A stretch of DNA of 64,000 nucleotides, taken from positions 243,352-307,351 of the forward strand of contig ML769432.1 of the NCBI GenBank assembly GCA_009733575.1, written 5' to 3'. The stretch's first letter is position 1. Each line of letters starts with the position of its first letter. The DNA comes from Gymnopus androsaceus JB14 (taxonomy: Eukaryota > Basidiomycota > Agaricomycetes > Agaricales > Omphalotaceae). The notes under the pieces were generated by a model. It saw only the letters and a list, made by a program, of their open reading frames with translations, was not told the DNA's origin and made no database searches. Both the position numbers and the translations under genes were made by a program. Below are positions 22,940-34,900 of the stretch, in pieces.

Positions 22940-23830
22940 TCAAACAATTGATTTAGGCGTATACAGACCCTTTGGAATAACATCAGTGCGTCCGAGCGCC
23001 CAGTCCGAACCCATGAGCTCCTGCAGTGTCTCAATCTGGTTTCGCCACTTCCCTATACGCATGTTATGCGTCATATTGATCAATGTCCTAGAGTCCGGGC
23101 GCCCTCCTGGGACTCGGATAGTTCGCTGTAGCAGCGCAAGCTTCCCTTGGAGTTCCTCGATCCGCTCTTCAATTTCCATCTGGCGTTCAGTCTTTGGCGA
23201 AAAACTCATGCTGCTAAGGGAGATCTCGGTTCCGTTGGAAGCAGCACTACCTCCGCCTGCAAGATGAGAGGATTTCTTCACGAATGCTTTGGGAGGAGCG
23301 CGCGGAGTATGATAGAAATTAATGGTATCTGGCCAGCTTGGATTCGCACTAGAGGCTTCGTTCGTGGATAAATCATCTCCGGAATTGTTCCCAAATTTCC
23401 GAAGCAGCCAAGATCGGGAAGGTGTCGGAGACGCCGTGGAGGGAGGGGCGAAAGCGTACATGTTGCCTAGAGCCACAGGGAGCGATCTCCGCTTCCGCCT
23501 ACGCAAAACGAAGAAGATGATGATGAGGCCAATAACTGCAAGTAGCACCGTCCCCAGACATACTGCGACGATAACGGCCACTTCAGAACTAGAGAGAATT
23601 GTTAATAGTTCTCAGATTTGCTCGTCAGGCGTGGATTCTCACCTTGAGCCATTATGAGCATTTGACGGGGGAGTTTGAACGCTGTCAGAAGGGGTTGAAG
23701 CTCTCTGAGAGACACTGGTGGGAGTCGAACGCGCCCGAAGATGGTTCCCTGGCGTAACATAGCAAGCTACCTGAGCCTGAAATGCCAAGAAGATGGTTAT
23801 CCTAGCAAGTAGCAATTTAGACGGATACAT
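22940..23830 (-). CDS. Single-pass membrane protein with signal peptide and coiled coil
   Basis: Two exons, 23830-23643 and 23588-22940; 278 aa. The N-terminus MYPSKLLLARITIFLAFQAQ is a signal peptide. A short Ser/Thr/Pro-rich ectodomain leads into a strong transmembrane helix (VAVIVAVCLGTVLLAVIGL) followed by RRRKRR, a stop-transfer sequence that places the C-terminus in the cytosol. The cytosolic part is Pro/Ser-rich with a predicted coiled coil (MEIEERIEELQGKLALLQ). This layout is common among basidiomycete hypothetical surface proteins; I cannot name a function. The start at 23830 is chosen because the upstream in-frame residues would mask the signal peptide. Confidence 0.7.
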
Positions 23831-25417
23831 TATCGCTGAGCGTGAGATGGAGGCGTACCAAAAAACCAAATAGAGACCCATTGGGCCGGCCTTAAGAAGA
23901 GAAACCAAAAGACTGCTGTAGCTCACTGTCAAAGTCAAGGCAGGAAAGGAAAGAAAAACAGCAGGATAGGCGGTGCTTCATAAGATCATCAAGGTCTAAA
24001 CCAAACCAACCAATGTTGATGATATCCGCATATCATCTCATTCCGCCAACATTCCACCTGTCTTTGTATTTGAGTGCCGAGCTTCGCCTGGGTCATACCG
24101 AGATCAGTAGAATGTTGGAGGTCGTCACGTCATTATACGTCCATTCTATATAGAATGGACGTATATGGGTGTTGCAATGATTATAGCAGGCCTGAGTGAT
24201 AATCAGGATCACTACTATCGGGAGTTGGGATACAGTGGGAGAGAGATAGGAGAGAGATTTAATTTTACGGCCGCAGGTCACCATGACGGGACCAAGCTAA
24301 TTTACAGTGCCCCGTCCTAGTCCATATTCCGTGCTGTACTGCGTGCTTCCGCAGGATGGAAAGGCGGAGCAACTGAAGACTTGGAGTAAGCAAAAAGATT
24401 GACCGTCCTCATGGTAATCGCAATAAACAAGCCGCATTACTACTAGAATGGTGGAATCGTAACATCGTTGTTGAAATACGATGGTGAATCGCTTGAGAAA
24501 CTTGGACCTGCAAATTGAATTACCGAGCAGCGAGAGAAAAGTGCTCTACATAAGCGCTTAACCGTTCGTTCTTCCAGGTTCTTCTCATTGATAAGGCAGA
24601 GTTCCCAGCCAAACGTTGGTGGGACAAGGTAACAGAGGATGCCGCACTTAGCTTCCCTGGGCAGCCTTGTCTTCAATCGTACGTGCAGCTCCGCCGTAGA
24701 TTCGCTCGAAAGCTAAAGCTCATGCTAGCTACAGTCGTGCTCCTGTCTTTGATTTCAGCGAACCCTTCCTTGGCGCTCTCTTGAATTGTCCAATCTATCC
24801 TACCTTCTAGACTGAACTAGCCTTGGAAGAGATTCTAAAGTGTCGAACGCGCCTGCCAAGCGTGTCAGTTGGCTGCCTACACATTTACGTCCATCGCTAA
24901 GTACGCAGCGGGATATCCAGCCGAAGAAACCACTGCTTGTCTTTGGCTATGAAAGTTCGGCTTACTCAGGTGACGCTATCTTCAACCCTCCCGAGTAACT
25001 TTCCAAGAGGGAAAGCGTAATACAGGCAAGAAATATTTCCCTGGCACAATGGTATATCCTATAGCTTTCTCTGCTTCGCCGTTCAATTCAGGCTACTATG
25101 AAGCGTTATGAAGCGTTTGCGTATTTTACACATCAAGGTTCGGGTTATGATAATGATTGAAAGGATCTTGGCCTTCGGACGGGTCTCGTGTCAACCTCTG
25201 CTAGGAGTCAACACTGTGCGTGCCACTTCCTCTTGTCTTTACTCTCTTCTAATTCATACGATAGGCTCTTACAAAGTGGAAGTTCCCGCAGGATCCCGAA
25301 ACACGTTGTATAGGCATGTTTTATCCTATTTTTGTGAACAAAGTTCCAAAGCGTCATTGTTGAGAAGCCATATCTCTCTGCTCTTCGCTACTCATCCGCT
25401 CCATCTTCGTTTCCGAC
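23831..25417. other. 1.6 kb without a recognised gene; contains a 32-bp palindrome
   Basis: The short frames here (for example 24676-24443 minus, 25108-25449 plus) have no family signal or linked exons. The one structured feature is the palindrome at 24134-24165. The promoter of the 2OG-like gene lies at the right end. Confidence 0.5.
24134..24165. repeat. perfect 32-bp palindrome
   Basis: Centred between 24149 and 24150; the half-site is TATACGTCCATTCTAT. It could be a strong hairpin, a dimeric regulator site or a remnant of an element's fused ends. Confidence 0.85.
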
Positions 25418-27040
25418 ATGTACGCTTCTACCATGTCAATGCTACCTAATGCAATGCCAGCAATGCAGGCAATGCCCCAACCCTCCATTAGTCGTTCTTC
25501 TAGCCCGTCCGACGGGTTACCTTTCAGAACAAGTCAAGATTTCGAGATCGAAAAGACTAACAGAAATAATTCACCATCATCTGCTCGAAGGAGGACGACC
25601 ATGCCTATGCCTCAAGTCGACAACGATCTCGCTTATCGTTCAGCTGTCTCGACGATGCTGGCAGCGTCGACGCGATTGTCAACGATATCAGGACTGATAC
25701 CGATGGATTCCTCTCAATTAGTATTATTTTTTCGGACCAAAGTATAGCAGTTGTTCTACTATGGATACGACAATGTACTGACGGCTATTACTTTGCAGAG
25801 CGGCATCACGCATTCCTTGGACTTTCCCATCGATGTGGACTTTAATACCCCACCGGCCTTGGATGTCCTCATCGCAGCATGCAGACCTCATCAGACTTCA
25901 GCTTTCAATGATTACTCTGACCATGAATCTCTATTCTTTCCACCCAACTTTCCTCTGACTACCTCCCTCGAGATCGCGAACCTTCCTATTCTGGATGCCA
26001 TTCGGAACACGCTTTTCCCTCGCTTACCGCAGGGGCACTACCTTACTGTCACACGAGATAAACTTGAGGTAGTGGTGAAAGGTGGACGAATGGATCCTCA
26101 ACCTCTCCGCAGTGATGGCAGAGTTGCCACCATTGCCGTCACACTTCCTGTGAGGTTCCATGGTGGTAAATTCGTCATTCGGGATGCGCTAGGACATGAG
26201 GAAGTATATTTTGGACGCGGAGGCAAGGATGGTGATATGGAATGGCTTGCTTTCACGCCAGATTGCGATTACCGGGTGGAGACTGTCACAAAGGGATGTC
26301 GACTGACAATGCTGTACGGGGTGTATTTGAGGACTTTTGGGCCCACCGGGGTCACGGAGCCGCTCATTAATCCAAGCGACAAGTTCTTAGATCTGTTGTC
26401 GCATGTGCTCAATATGTCCAAAGGCCAGAGGATTGGAATATATTTGGCCAATGAATACGCTGTGAACCCATCTGAGATTCTGGCGGAGACATTGGTTCCA
26501 ATGGTGTGTTATTTTCTTGTTTCAATGAGCGCTCCACTGATCTGCTCTCTTTCTCCACAGCTCAAGGGCGGCGACAACGTCATTTATCATGCGATAAAAC
26601 TGTACGAACTTGTTCCCGAGCTTCATTGGACTGCGGGGGGCTATATCTGGCCTGTCGACCGCACAGTTGAGATCACGGAGCAAGGCCAACAATCAAGTCC
26701 CGGTTTGGGACTTGCTGGCCTCAGTCTCCTTGATCCACCGCACAGACGTAGTCGTGGATCCGCCTCCCCTGCTGTCCGAGGAGCGTTCGCCTACAATGGC
26801 TCCGCGCGCGCAGGAAGTGTTAGCGGATCTGTCTACTCAGACTCCGACGAAGGAATTGTCGATACTGTAACGTTCAGGGTAAAACAGAGCGGAGCCATCC
26901 CTTTGGCCGAGACGGATATCATTATTTTGAACGATTATAACAATCCCAATGCCCCGATTGGTAAGGAGAGAGTACCGTTTGTTGTTGGGGGAGAGTTGGA
27001 CAAGCTGGTGGTCAAGACTCTTATCGTAATCTCTCCCTGA
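25418..27040 (+). CDS. 2OG-Fe(II) oxygenase-like protein, iron-binding residues apparently lost
   Basis: Three exons: 25418-25720, 25799-26503, 26561-27040; 495 aa. The middle reads like the prolyl-4-hydroxylase-type domain found in many fungal proteins: FHGGKFVIRD, then LAFTPDCDYRVETVTKGCRL in place of the usual WAAFYSDCEHEV..VTSGHR. In that alignment the distal iron histidine is tyrosine, and no HxD pair is seen upstream where PHRD is usual. The N-terminus is Ser/Met-rich and low complexity; the C-terminal half has a Gly/Ser/Arg linker (about residues 373-413). Intron 25721-25798 is chosen over a 27-30 nt alternative because it has a CTGAC branch site and TTTGCAG. It may be non-enzymatic. 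Confidence 0.7.
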
Positions 27041-27223
27041 ATTGTTCTTTAGGACTCATATCTCTATGCTTTCCTTGACTGTACTTTAAGAATATCGCTT
27101 GTATTAATTCTCGTTGTGTACAGTACTTGTTGATGCAACGTTGAGGTCACTACTTACCAGCGCTTAAGAAATATATCCTCCGCTCGCGAACCACAAGGTC
27201 CACAACAGCGGAGACGCGAAAAA

Positions 27224-28256
27224 ATGCCTAATCCACCTCCTTACGCAAAGGAAGTATGCAATTATTGTATGAAAGTCGTTGGAAGGGACAACCTACGAAC
27301 GTGTAGCCAATGCCGGTGATTCTTTTCTTCGTTCTTCGCCTCCAAGTTGGCCTTATTAAACAAATAATTCATTTCTCCAGATTCGTTAGGTATTGCTCCA
27401 GGGCATGTCAACGTGCAGCTTGGAAAACGCACAAAAAGTGCTGTCATTCCGCCAATGAGCTTCGTGAGGCCGAGACGAGCGACAGAGACCTCCACCAAGC
27501 CAACGAAAGACTGTCAAAATGGATCAATATCTGGAGGATGTCTTTAACCAAATGGCGCGTTTTTTTAATTGATTATATCTAGTAGTCATTCTTATGTTGA
27601 CATCTCGCTTCAAGGGCTCTTTGGGCTTTGAGTCCCAACGCGTTTGCAAAGGACAAGCTCGCCACACATTGGTACGCGTTACGCGTTTTCGCGTTCAATT
27701 AGTTATATATATATATCGACTACACTAATAATCTTCCTTTTCTTGCAGCTTTGTTCTCGGACTTGACGTGCGACTCGACCCTCCTTCGCCTGCTCAGTTA
27801 TTCAGAGTAAGCTTTTGTCCATTTCCTACACCGAGTCAACTCACATCCTCCCCCAGCTCCGCGAAATAGCCGTTCTCCCCCGCACACGTGTCCACGAGCT
27901 ACTCCAAGAGCAAGACACGGCACAACACCACATCGACGACTGGCTAAAAGACGAACGGGGCGACAACACCGCCCAAATCGTCGTTTTCGCTCCAGGCCTG
28001 CTTCGCTTTCTGTGGTTCTCGATACGGGATATCGGTGATCGTCAAAATAAGGAGTTGGATGGTCTTGGGAGGTTGGTGATGGATAATGTTCCTGCTGCTC
28101 TTCAGGCGGCGGTTGAGATAGGTGATAGTAAGTTATCATTGATTCTTATGTGACTTTGAGTGTTCGCTACTTAAGAGAGCTTTTACAGCGTCTGCGCATG
28201 ATAAATATCTATTCTCTATCGCACTCCTAGCTTCCAACAACGAAGCCTTGAATTGA
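27224..28256 (+). CDS. MYND-type zinc finger protein
   Basis: Six exons: 27224-27315, 27381-27539, 27615-27671, 27749-27806, 27857-28127, 28189-28256; 234 aa. The MYND finger occupies about residues 13-51 with all ligands visible: CNYC, CSQC, YCSRAC, HKKCC. The rest is an agaricomycete-type domain (ALWALSPNAFAKDKLATHW, VLGLDVRLDPPSPAQLF). MYND fingers usually bind proline-rich partners; the role is unknown. Frame is kept through every junction; the 27539 donor (GTCTTT) is weak but is the only one that fits. This gene is the left edge of the segmental duplication; its second copy at 42.3 kb is broken. Confidence 0.8.
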
Positions 28257-31200
28257 TGCACGCCCTGGAATGAATTGTTGCTTTAGGATCCCTTTGTACA
28301 TGTCGCTTGCCTACTACCTTGATACTAAAGAAATGGAATATGTAGATACATGATTGAAACTAATAATTTACGCTACTCTTTTCTCCGCTCAGCCTCGCCA
28401 GAAGGCTTCAAGTCCGTTCAATGGTAAGTAGCACGCGAGGACACGAACAAACACCGATTAGCACTGTAGAGCACCAAGCTTTGACTCGGAACGCATACGT
28501 AGAGTATGAAGATAACCTCCCTAAGGTTGATCACTTCTCATCCCCGCACAACCCCAACCGTAACATCTGCCTTTGGCATCCCCGAATCTCCCTTGCCCCC
28601 CATCCCATTAACACCAACCGTCAACGCACCAACGCACTTTTCCCAAGCCCATCTCGTAAGCCGTAGAACGTCCTCGTCTGAGAGGTCGCGCCTGACATGT
28701 AACTCGAGCGTTACGACGAGTTGCTCTGATGATATGGTTGCGGTTTTTGTCTCATGAATGGCATTGTATGATGGAGCTGAAGAAGGAGCCGGCGTTGGAG
28801 TGAATTGCCAGATATGTGGTGCGGGGAGGTGTAGGACTTGGGATGTCGTTCGACCTTGAAAGAAAGTTGTTAAAAACACAACAAAACTGGAAGAAATAAA
28901 CGAGGTAAACATACATCTTTCATCGCTCTTAAAAATACCTCCATTCGTCCAGCTCTACCTTTCTCCACTCTGCGAGGTGCAGTTTGTAGCAAAACGGTAC
29001 CCAGAACGACAGAGGCGCTGTAAGAGACACGGAAGGTCACAAAGGTGATGATAGCGGCGAGAGTAAGGTCAATTGCTGGGTGTCGGGTTCTAAGGAATGC
29101 GGAGAAGGAGAAGGAAAAGGTTGCATAGTTAGTATCAGATATCATCCCAATTCGACATCTAAACCAACTTACTCATGCAGCCCAACTCCACCCCACCAAA
29201 TAGCCAGGCACATAGCCAACGGGCAGACCACATAAGGGTTCGACGCAATCAGACCCATTTTTGAAGACGGCGGAGCTTCGTCGTTTGTTGTATGGGATGT
29301 TCTTTGGGAGAACAGAGATGTAAAGGATCGGAGGAGGGTAGGTATAGAAGGGATTCGATTGCCAGTGACTAGGAGTTACAGTCAATCATTCACGCGTGCA
29401 TATTTGATAAAAATTGAACAACACTCACCATCGACCAAACTCTTATGGTTATCAAACACCGCCGCCAGAAATGATGAGAGTGAAGAACGCAAGCGACGCG
29501 AGGATGTACGGGAATTGTATCCTGTGTCATGATATAGAGTTAATCGAATGACGGACATGGATGGATCAAAAACAACACCCACCCTAACATTCCATCTGGA
29601 TCCTCATCCCCAATATGATGATGATGGCCGTCTCCACCCCCAGTACTCCCAGCACTCAGCAAAACATGTTCCACCGTCTCTTTACACACATAGACCGAGG
29701 AAAACATGAGATAGACGCTTTGTGCGAATTGGAGCACAGTTTCGATGCGTGCGTTTCTATAAGACAGATAGATAAGTAGGAGCAGAGGATGCGAAGAAGG
29801 AAGTGGAATGCTTACCCATACGGTCTCCTCAACCCATTTCCATCCGTACTTACTCCCATTCAACCATCGCCTCAACACTCCCGCAATCCCAACTCCAAAC
29901 GCGTCAAACACAACGCCAATACCCAACCCCGTAGTTCCCAAAGAGCCAATTTGCTGTCCAGAGACCCACAAGAAGGCTCCAAGAGTGAATTGCAGGATAG
30001 TAAAGGTAGCGCAAACCGCTGAGCTGAGGTGTTAGAAGACGGAATGTGGGTTGGCACAGAGTTGGAGTTGGTGCCATTGAAAGGGGAAGGCGTTGGTGGG
30101 AAGTGTGAATGCGATTGGGATTGTGAGTGAGAATGCCCTAGACTCGAAAAAGACGATCTCGAAAGGTGCCGGAGAGACCAGTCCCGCTGAACTAGGTGGT
30201 AAGTCCCGCACTTTGAGGAAAGGGCGAAATCGGATTCCAAGGGCTCATAGGTGTCGGTGTGAGCTGAGTATACAGCTCCTGCGTGGCTTACTGTTCTAGA
30301 CTAGCACTCTGAGGCCCTCCCGCACCCGGCTCCAAAAGGAGAAGAAATTATGGAGAGAGAGAGTGCTTGTGATGATGGCCCCTCCTTGAGCTACTAGAAC
30401 TAGCAGAGGAAGGACCATTTGACATGAGTGGAGGTGTTGGTCCGCTGATAGATGGCGATCTACCACCAAACGTGAACCCTGCTCCCAGTGAATTCTCTGC
30501 GCTCTTGCCATTCTGCAGGGATGTTGTCATTCTTCGCCCAGAGGGGAAGCTGACGCTCGAGCCAGCGGAAGGTATCGGCATCGCTTCCATGTCTGAGGAA
30601 GAGGGGAATTCCAACTCTTGTGATCCATCTTCTGAAATGGTATTACTTGCCGGTAATGAACCAGGTCGAGGAAAGAAAATAGACAGATTACGCGATTGCA
30701 GCCGAGAATGATGACGAGCGTGCTTTTGTCTTCCCTGTCTCTCTCGTTCGGCGTCTGCTGCTGCAGATGATGCATTCTCTGGGGCCGATACAGAGGGAGT
30801 AAGTCCGTTTGGACTGCGTGGATGCGATTGGGCATCTGCAGGAAAGGAAAAGGATAAAGGTGAAGGCAAGGGAGGTGAGTATGGCGTTGAAATTGAGCGA
30901 GTCCTGGAATGACCGTGACCATTGACACCGAGGTTCTGTGGTGATGATAGATGATATGGATGCACGGAAAGGCACGGGGGCGGAGCGTGATGAATGAAGT
31001 GCGATATGGACCTGCTGAGCCGGAAGCAGGGCCATAGCCAGCAGAGCCAGGAGCAGAGCCATTAGGAGAACGAGGACTGGGTAAAGATATAGACATTGTC
31101 CTCGAATGACCCATTAAAGGCGGAGGCGCTGGCGTAGAGTGAACTCGAGAACGCGGCGCCTGAATTCGAGGTTCTTTAGGTGGCAAAGGTGAAGTCGGAG

Positions 31201-31455
31201 CGCGTGCATGTGACTGTGAAGGTGAAAGTGGCGAAAGAGGCGGTGGAGGAGCTGCTCGAGTTGGCAGAGGCGATATTGGAGTTGTCGGCTCGTTTGAAAT
31301 TGGTTTAGTGCTGATAACGAGTGTGTTTTCATCGTCGCTTTGACTGGACTTTCGTCGGTGAATTTGAGTTGTGTTTTCCATACTCAAGCGTGAACGAGTT
31401 GAGTTTTACTGCGATACCAGTGTAGCCTCCGAATCTCACACGCTAGAGTCAGGAG
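27411..31455. repeat. Segmental duplication, copy A
   Basis: About 4.0 kb, covering most of the MYND gene and the whole Zrg17-like gene, is repeated in the same orientation at 42257-46290. Identity is high (roughly 95% by eye), with scattered substitutions and many one-base indels, and a TA-repeat length difference near 27705. Homology fades just right of the Zrg17-like start codon. Confidence 0.9.
28538..31381 (-). pseudogene. zrg17: Zrg17-like CDF zinc transporter, copy A (frame-broken)
   Basis: Cation-diffusion-facilitator protein of the Zrg17 type; in yeasts it pairs with Msc2/Cis4 to move zinc into the secretory pathway. ATG at 31381 (MENTTQIHRRKSSQ), a long Ser/Pro-rich N-terminus, a His-rich stretch (GHHHKHS), membrane segments (GTTGLGIGVVFDAFGVGI) and the CDF landmark NARIETVLQFAQSVYLM; TGA at 28538-28540. 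Against copy B this copy has frame breaks near 30960-31000 (net minus 4 nt), 30335 (one A short), 30015 (one C short) and 29469 (one extra T). Both copies share a frame change at a CT repeat around 30358. Either the gene is dead or the sequence has indel errors. Confidence 0.7.
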
Positions 31456-31998
31456 CGGTATTTGCGTCGTGAGGTGAGCCTTGAGTCGCAGTAGCGAGAA
31501 AACATAATCTGAGACTCTCGACTGTTCTTTTCCGTCGCATTTTTCATAGTTCCAACCCTTCAAATCCAAAGCCTCAACTTCTAAAAACCGTCCCCAAGAC
31601 GGATCTAACGTCTAAGCCCGTCTATGAAGGCTCCTTCGTCGACTACGCAATGAGCCCAAAAGAAAGCCAAGAACGTCCAACAGTGTTTCTCAGCATAGAA
31701 AACACTTGTGTATCGGATATCTCTGACGCAGCGTTCATATCCCAAAATCTAATCCATCCAGTGAGTTCAAGGGGTTCGAATTCACCAGCGGCCAGCGGCC
31801 AGTGTCAAAGATGGAGGAAGGAAGAGAGTACGAAGAAAGAGCTTGGACAGAAATGTTGTGGTGAGGATCTCGAATGGAAGAATGAAGCAAGAAGAGTCTT
31901 TTGGACGTGCCTGCCCTAAACAATGTTGTCAAGATCGGTGATGTTTGTGACAGTGTGACAGTCATCTCTTGCTTCTGAACCACATCATCCCCTCAGTC
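31382..31998. promoter_or_regulatory. divergent intergenic region between Zrg17-like copy A and the NLR gene
   Basis: The two flanking genes point away from this 617-bp stretch, so it should hold both promoters. No clear TATA box or repeat was recognised and no coding pattern was seen. Confidence 0.45.
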
Positions 31999-34900
31999 AT
32001 GGCGATGTTTGCACAAGCTAATAATTTTCAGATCAATAATGGGACATTGACAAATGCTCATCATTTTAACATTTACGGCGGAGTGTTTCAAAACTACAAT
32101 GATGGATCTCAAGGTAAAAATATCTACAACCATAATAATTAGGAGGAGAAACTAATTGAAAATATTTAGATATATTGAATAAGTTGGATCCCGTTCAGGA
32201 TGCTTCTTTCAAGTATGAGCACCATTCATCATGTTTGGAAGGAACTCGAACTGGAATCCTAAAAACATTGCTGGACTGGGCAACAAACCCTTATAGTCCA
32301 CCTATCTTTTGGTTAAGCGGAATTGCTGGAACTGGCAAATCCACTATTGCTCAGAGTTTTTGTGAGACCTTGGAAGAATATCACTTACTTGGTGGGAGTT
32401 TCTTCTGCTCCAGAGAGTCTAAAGACCGCCGAGAAGTGAAAAGAATTATCCCAACTTTAGCATATTCTCTAGCACAATACTCTGAGCCATATTGTTACCA
32501 GATGAAAGTTGCTTTGGAGATGGATCCCACTTTGGCTTCCCAAGGTGTCAAAAGGCAATGGGACTCTTTGTTATGGGATCCTTTGCACAAGTCCAAGATC
32601 CCTCACAAACCTTTTGTCTTGGTCATAGATGCATTAGATGAATGTGAAGATGTGGATACTACCAGGAATGTCATTGCTATCCTAAGGACAATGCCTGAAG
32701 AGTTCTTTCCATATGTTCGCCTCTTCATCTCTTGTAGGCCAGAATACTATATCCAGGATGAGTTGGAGAGGACTTTACATAAGTCTTTATTTAAACTACA
32801 TGAAATGGAGACTGAGATAGTTCAAAAAGACATTCAGCTATACTTAAATTGGTCATTGCATAACATGCATATTTCTGCAGATGATATATATTCTCTATCT
32901 GAAAAGGCAGGCAAATTCTTTATTTATGCCTTTACTCAAGTGCAATACTTGAAAGAAGCACCAGGTCCAATTGCTTTGAAGGCAAGAGTAAATGATCTTC
33001 TGGGAAACACTTTTATTGCAGAATCCATGGATCATCTTTACAATGTTCTTTTGATCAAAGCAACAGAGAGAATGAATGCAAATGAGAAGGCAGATGCAAA
33101 ATATCTTGTAAATTTGATTGTTTCCCTAGCTGATCCACTGTCGCACCATACATTATCAGAGTTGTGGAGACCTTTTGATGTTGCTCCATTCAGATCAGTC
33201 CTCAATGTTCCAGAATCTGACATACAACCCATACATATCTTCCATGCATCATTTTCAGACTATATTTTGAACCAGGCTCGGTGCTACATGGCATTCTACT
33301 GCAATCCAGAGGAAATAAACAAGATCATAACCCTGGCCTGTATTAAGAATATGAACCAGAATTTGAGGTACAACACATGTGATATGCCAATAGATGCAGA
33401 AGCAGAATCCTTTTTACAGAGCAAAATTTCACCATCCATGCAGTATAGCTGTAAATATTGGATATTTCATTTGAAAAAATGCAGTAGTCTTTCAAGTGAA
33501 ATGCTGATTGAGTTGGATAAATTTGCCAAACAGTACATCTTCTACTGGATGGAAGTTCTTTGTATTCTGCAATCAATTGAGAATGCAGTCCCAGGATTGA
33601 AAGACATTTCAAGTTGGCTTCAGGTAATATTCAAAATTTAATGATAATGATTGATTGACTTAAATCATAGAATTACAGGAACATAAGGAAGAAGGATCTG
33701 AGTTCCTTTCCTCAGCTATATATGATAGCCAAAGATTTCTTCAATCAATTGCTGGCCTTATCAAAGTTTATCCCCTACAGTTGTATTATTCTGGGATGGC
33801 TTGGATGCCTAAATCCTCAGTTCTACAAGATATACAAATGATTAGGCATGAAATCCCAGAAGTATTATGTAGCCTTAGAGAGACCTGGGATGCATGTGAG
33901 GTTATGCTCAGATTTCCTGCAAGAATCCTATGTGTAAGCTTCTCACCTGATGGAACACAAATAGTATCAAGCTCTACAGATAAAGTAGTCTGTATCTGGA
34001 GTACAACCACGGGGCAGGAGATTCATAGACTTGAAGGACTTTCCCATTGGATGCGCTCTGTCACATTCTCACCAGATGGAAAAAAATTAGTATCTGGCTC
34101 TGATGATAAAACAGTATGCATCTGGAATCCAGCCACTGGCCAGAAGATTCAAAGAATGGAAGGTCATGCTGATGAAGTGGATTGTGTAGCATTCTCCCCA
34201 GATGGTAAACAAGTGGCATCTGGGTCTAATGATAAAACAGTGTGTATCTGGAATGTGGCTACTGGAGAGCAAGTCCAAAAACTTGAAGGTCATTCTCATT
34301 GGGTTTGTTGTGTAGCATTTTCACCCAATGGCAAACAAGTAGTGTCTGGCTCTAATGATGAAACAGTCAATATCTGGAATGCAGCTACTGGACAACTGAT
34401 TAAAAAAATCATTACCCATTCTGGCTCTGTAAATGCTCTAGCATTCTCATTGGATGGTCAGAAATTAGTGTCTGGATCAGATGATAACATTGTCCATTTT
34501 TGGAATGCAATCAATGGCCAAAAGATTCATAAACTTGAAGGTCATTCTGGCTCAGTACGTTCTGTAGCATTCTCCCCAGATAGCCAAAAAGTAGTGTCAG
34601 GCTCCACTGATGGAGCAGTCTATATCTGGGATGTGAATACTGGCAAGCACACCCATGAACTTGAAGGTCATTCTGGTTGGGTGAGCACTGTAGCATTTGC
34701 ACCAGATGGCAAACAGGTGGTGTCTGGGTCAGATGATAAAACAGTCCGTATCTGGAATATAGCTTCTGGCAAGCAGCCTCAGAAAGCCATGGGCCATTCT
34801 CACTGGGTACAGTCTGTAGCATTCTCACCAGATGGCAAACAAATTGTGTCTGGCTCTATTGATAGATCAATTGGTATTTGGAATGTGGCCTCTGGGAAGC

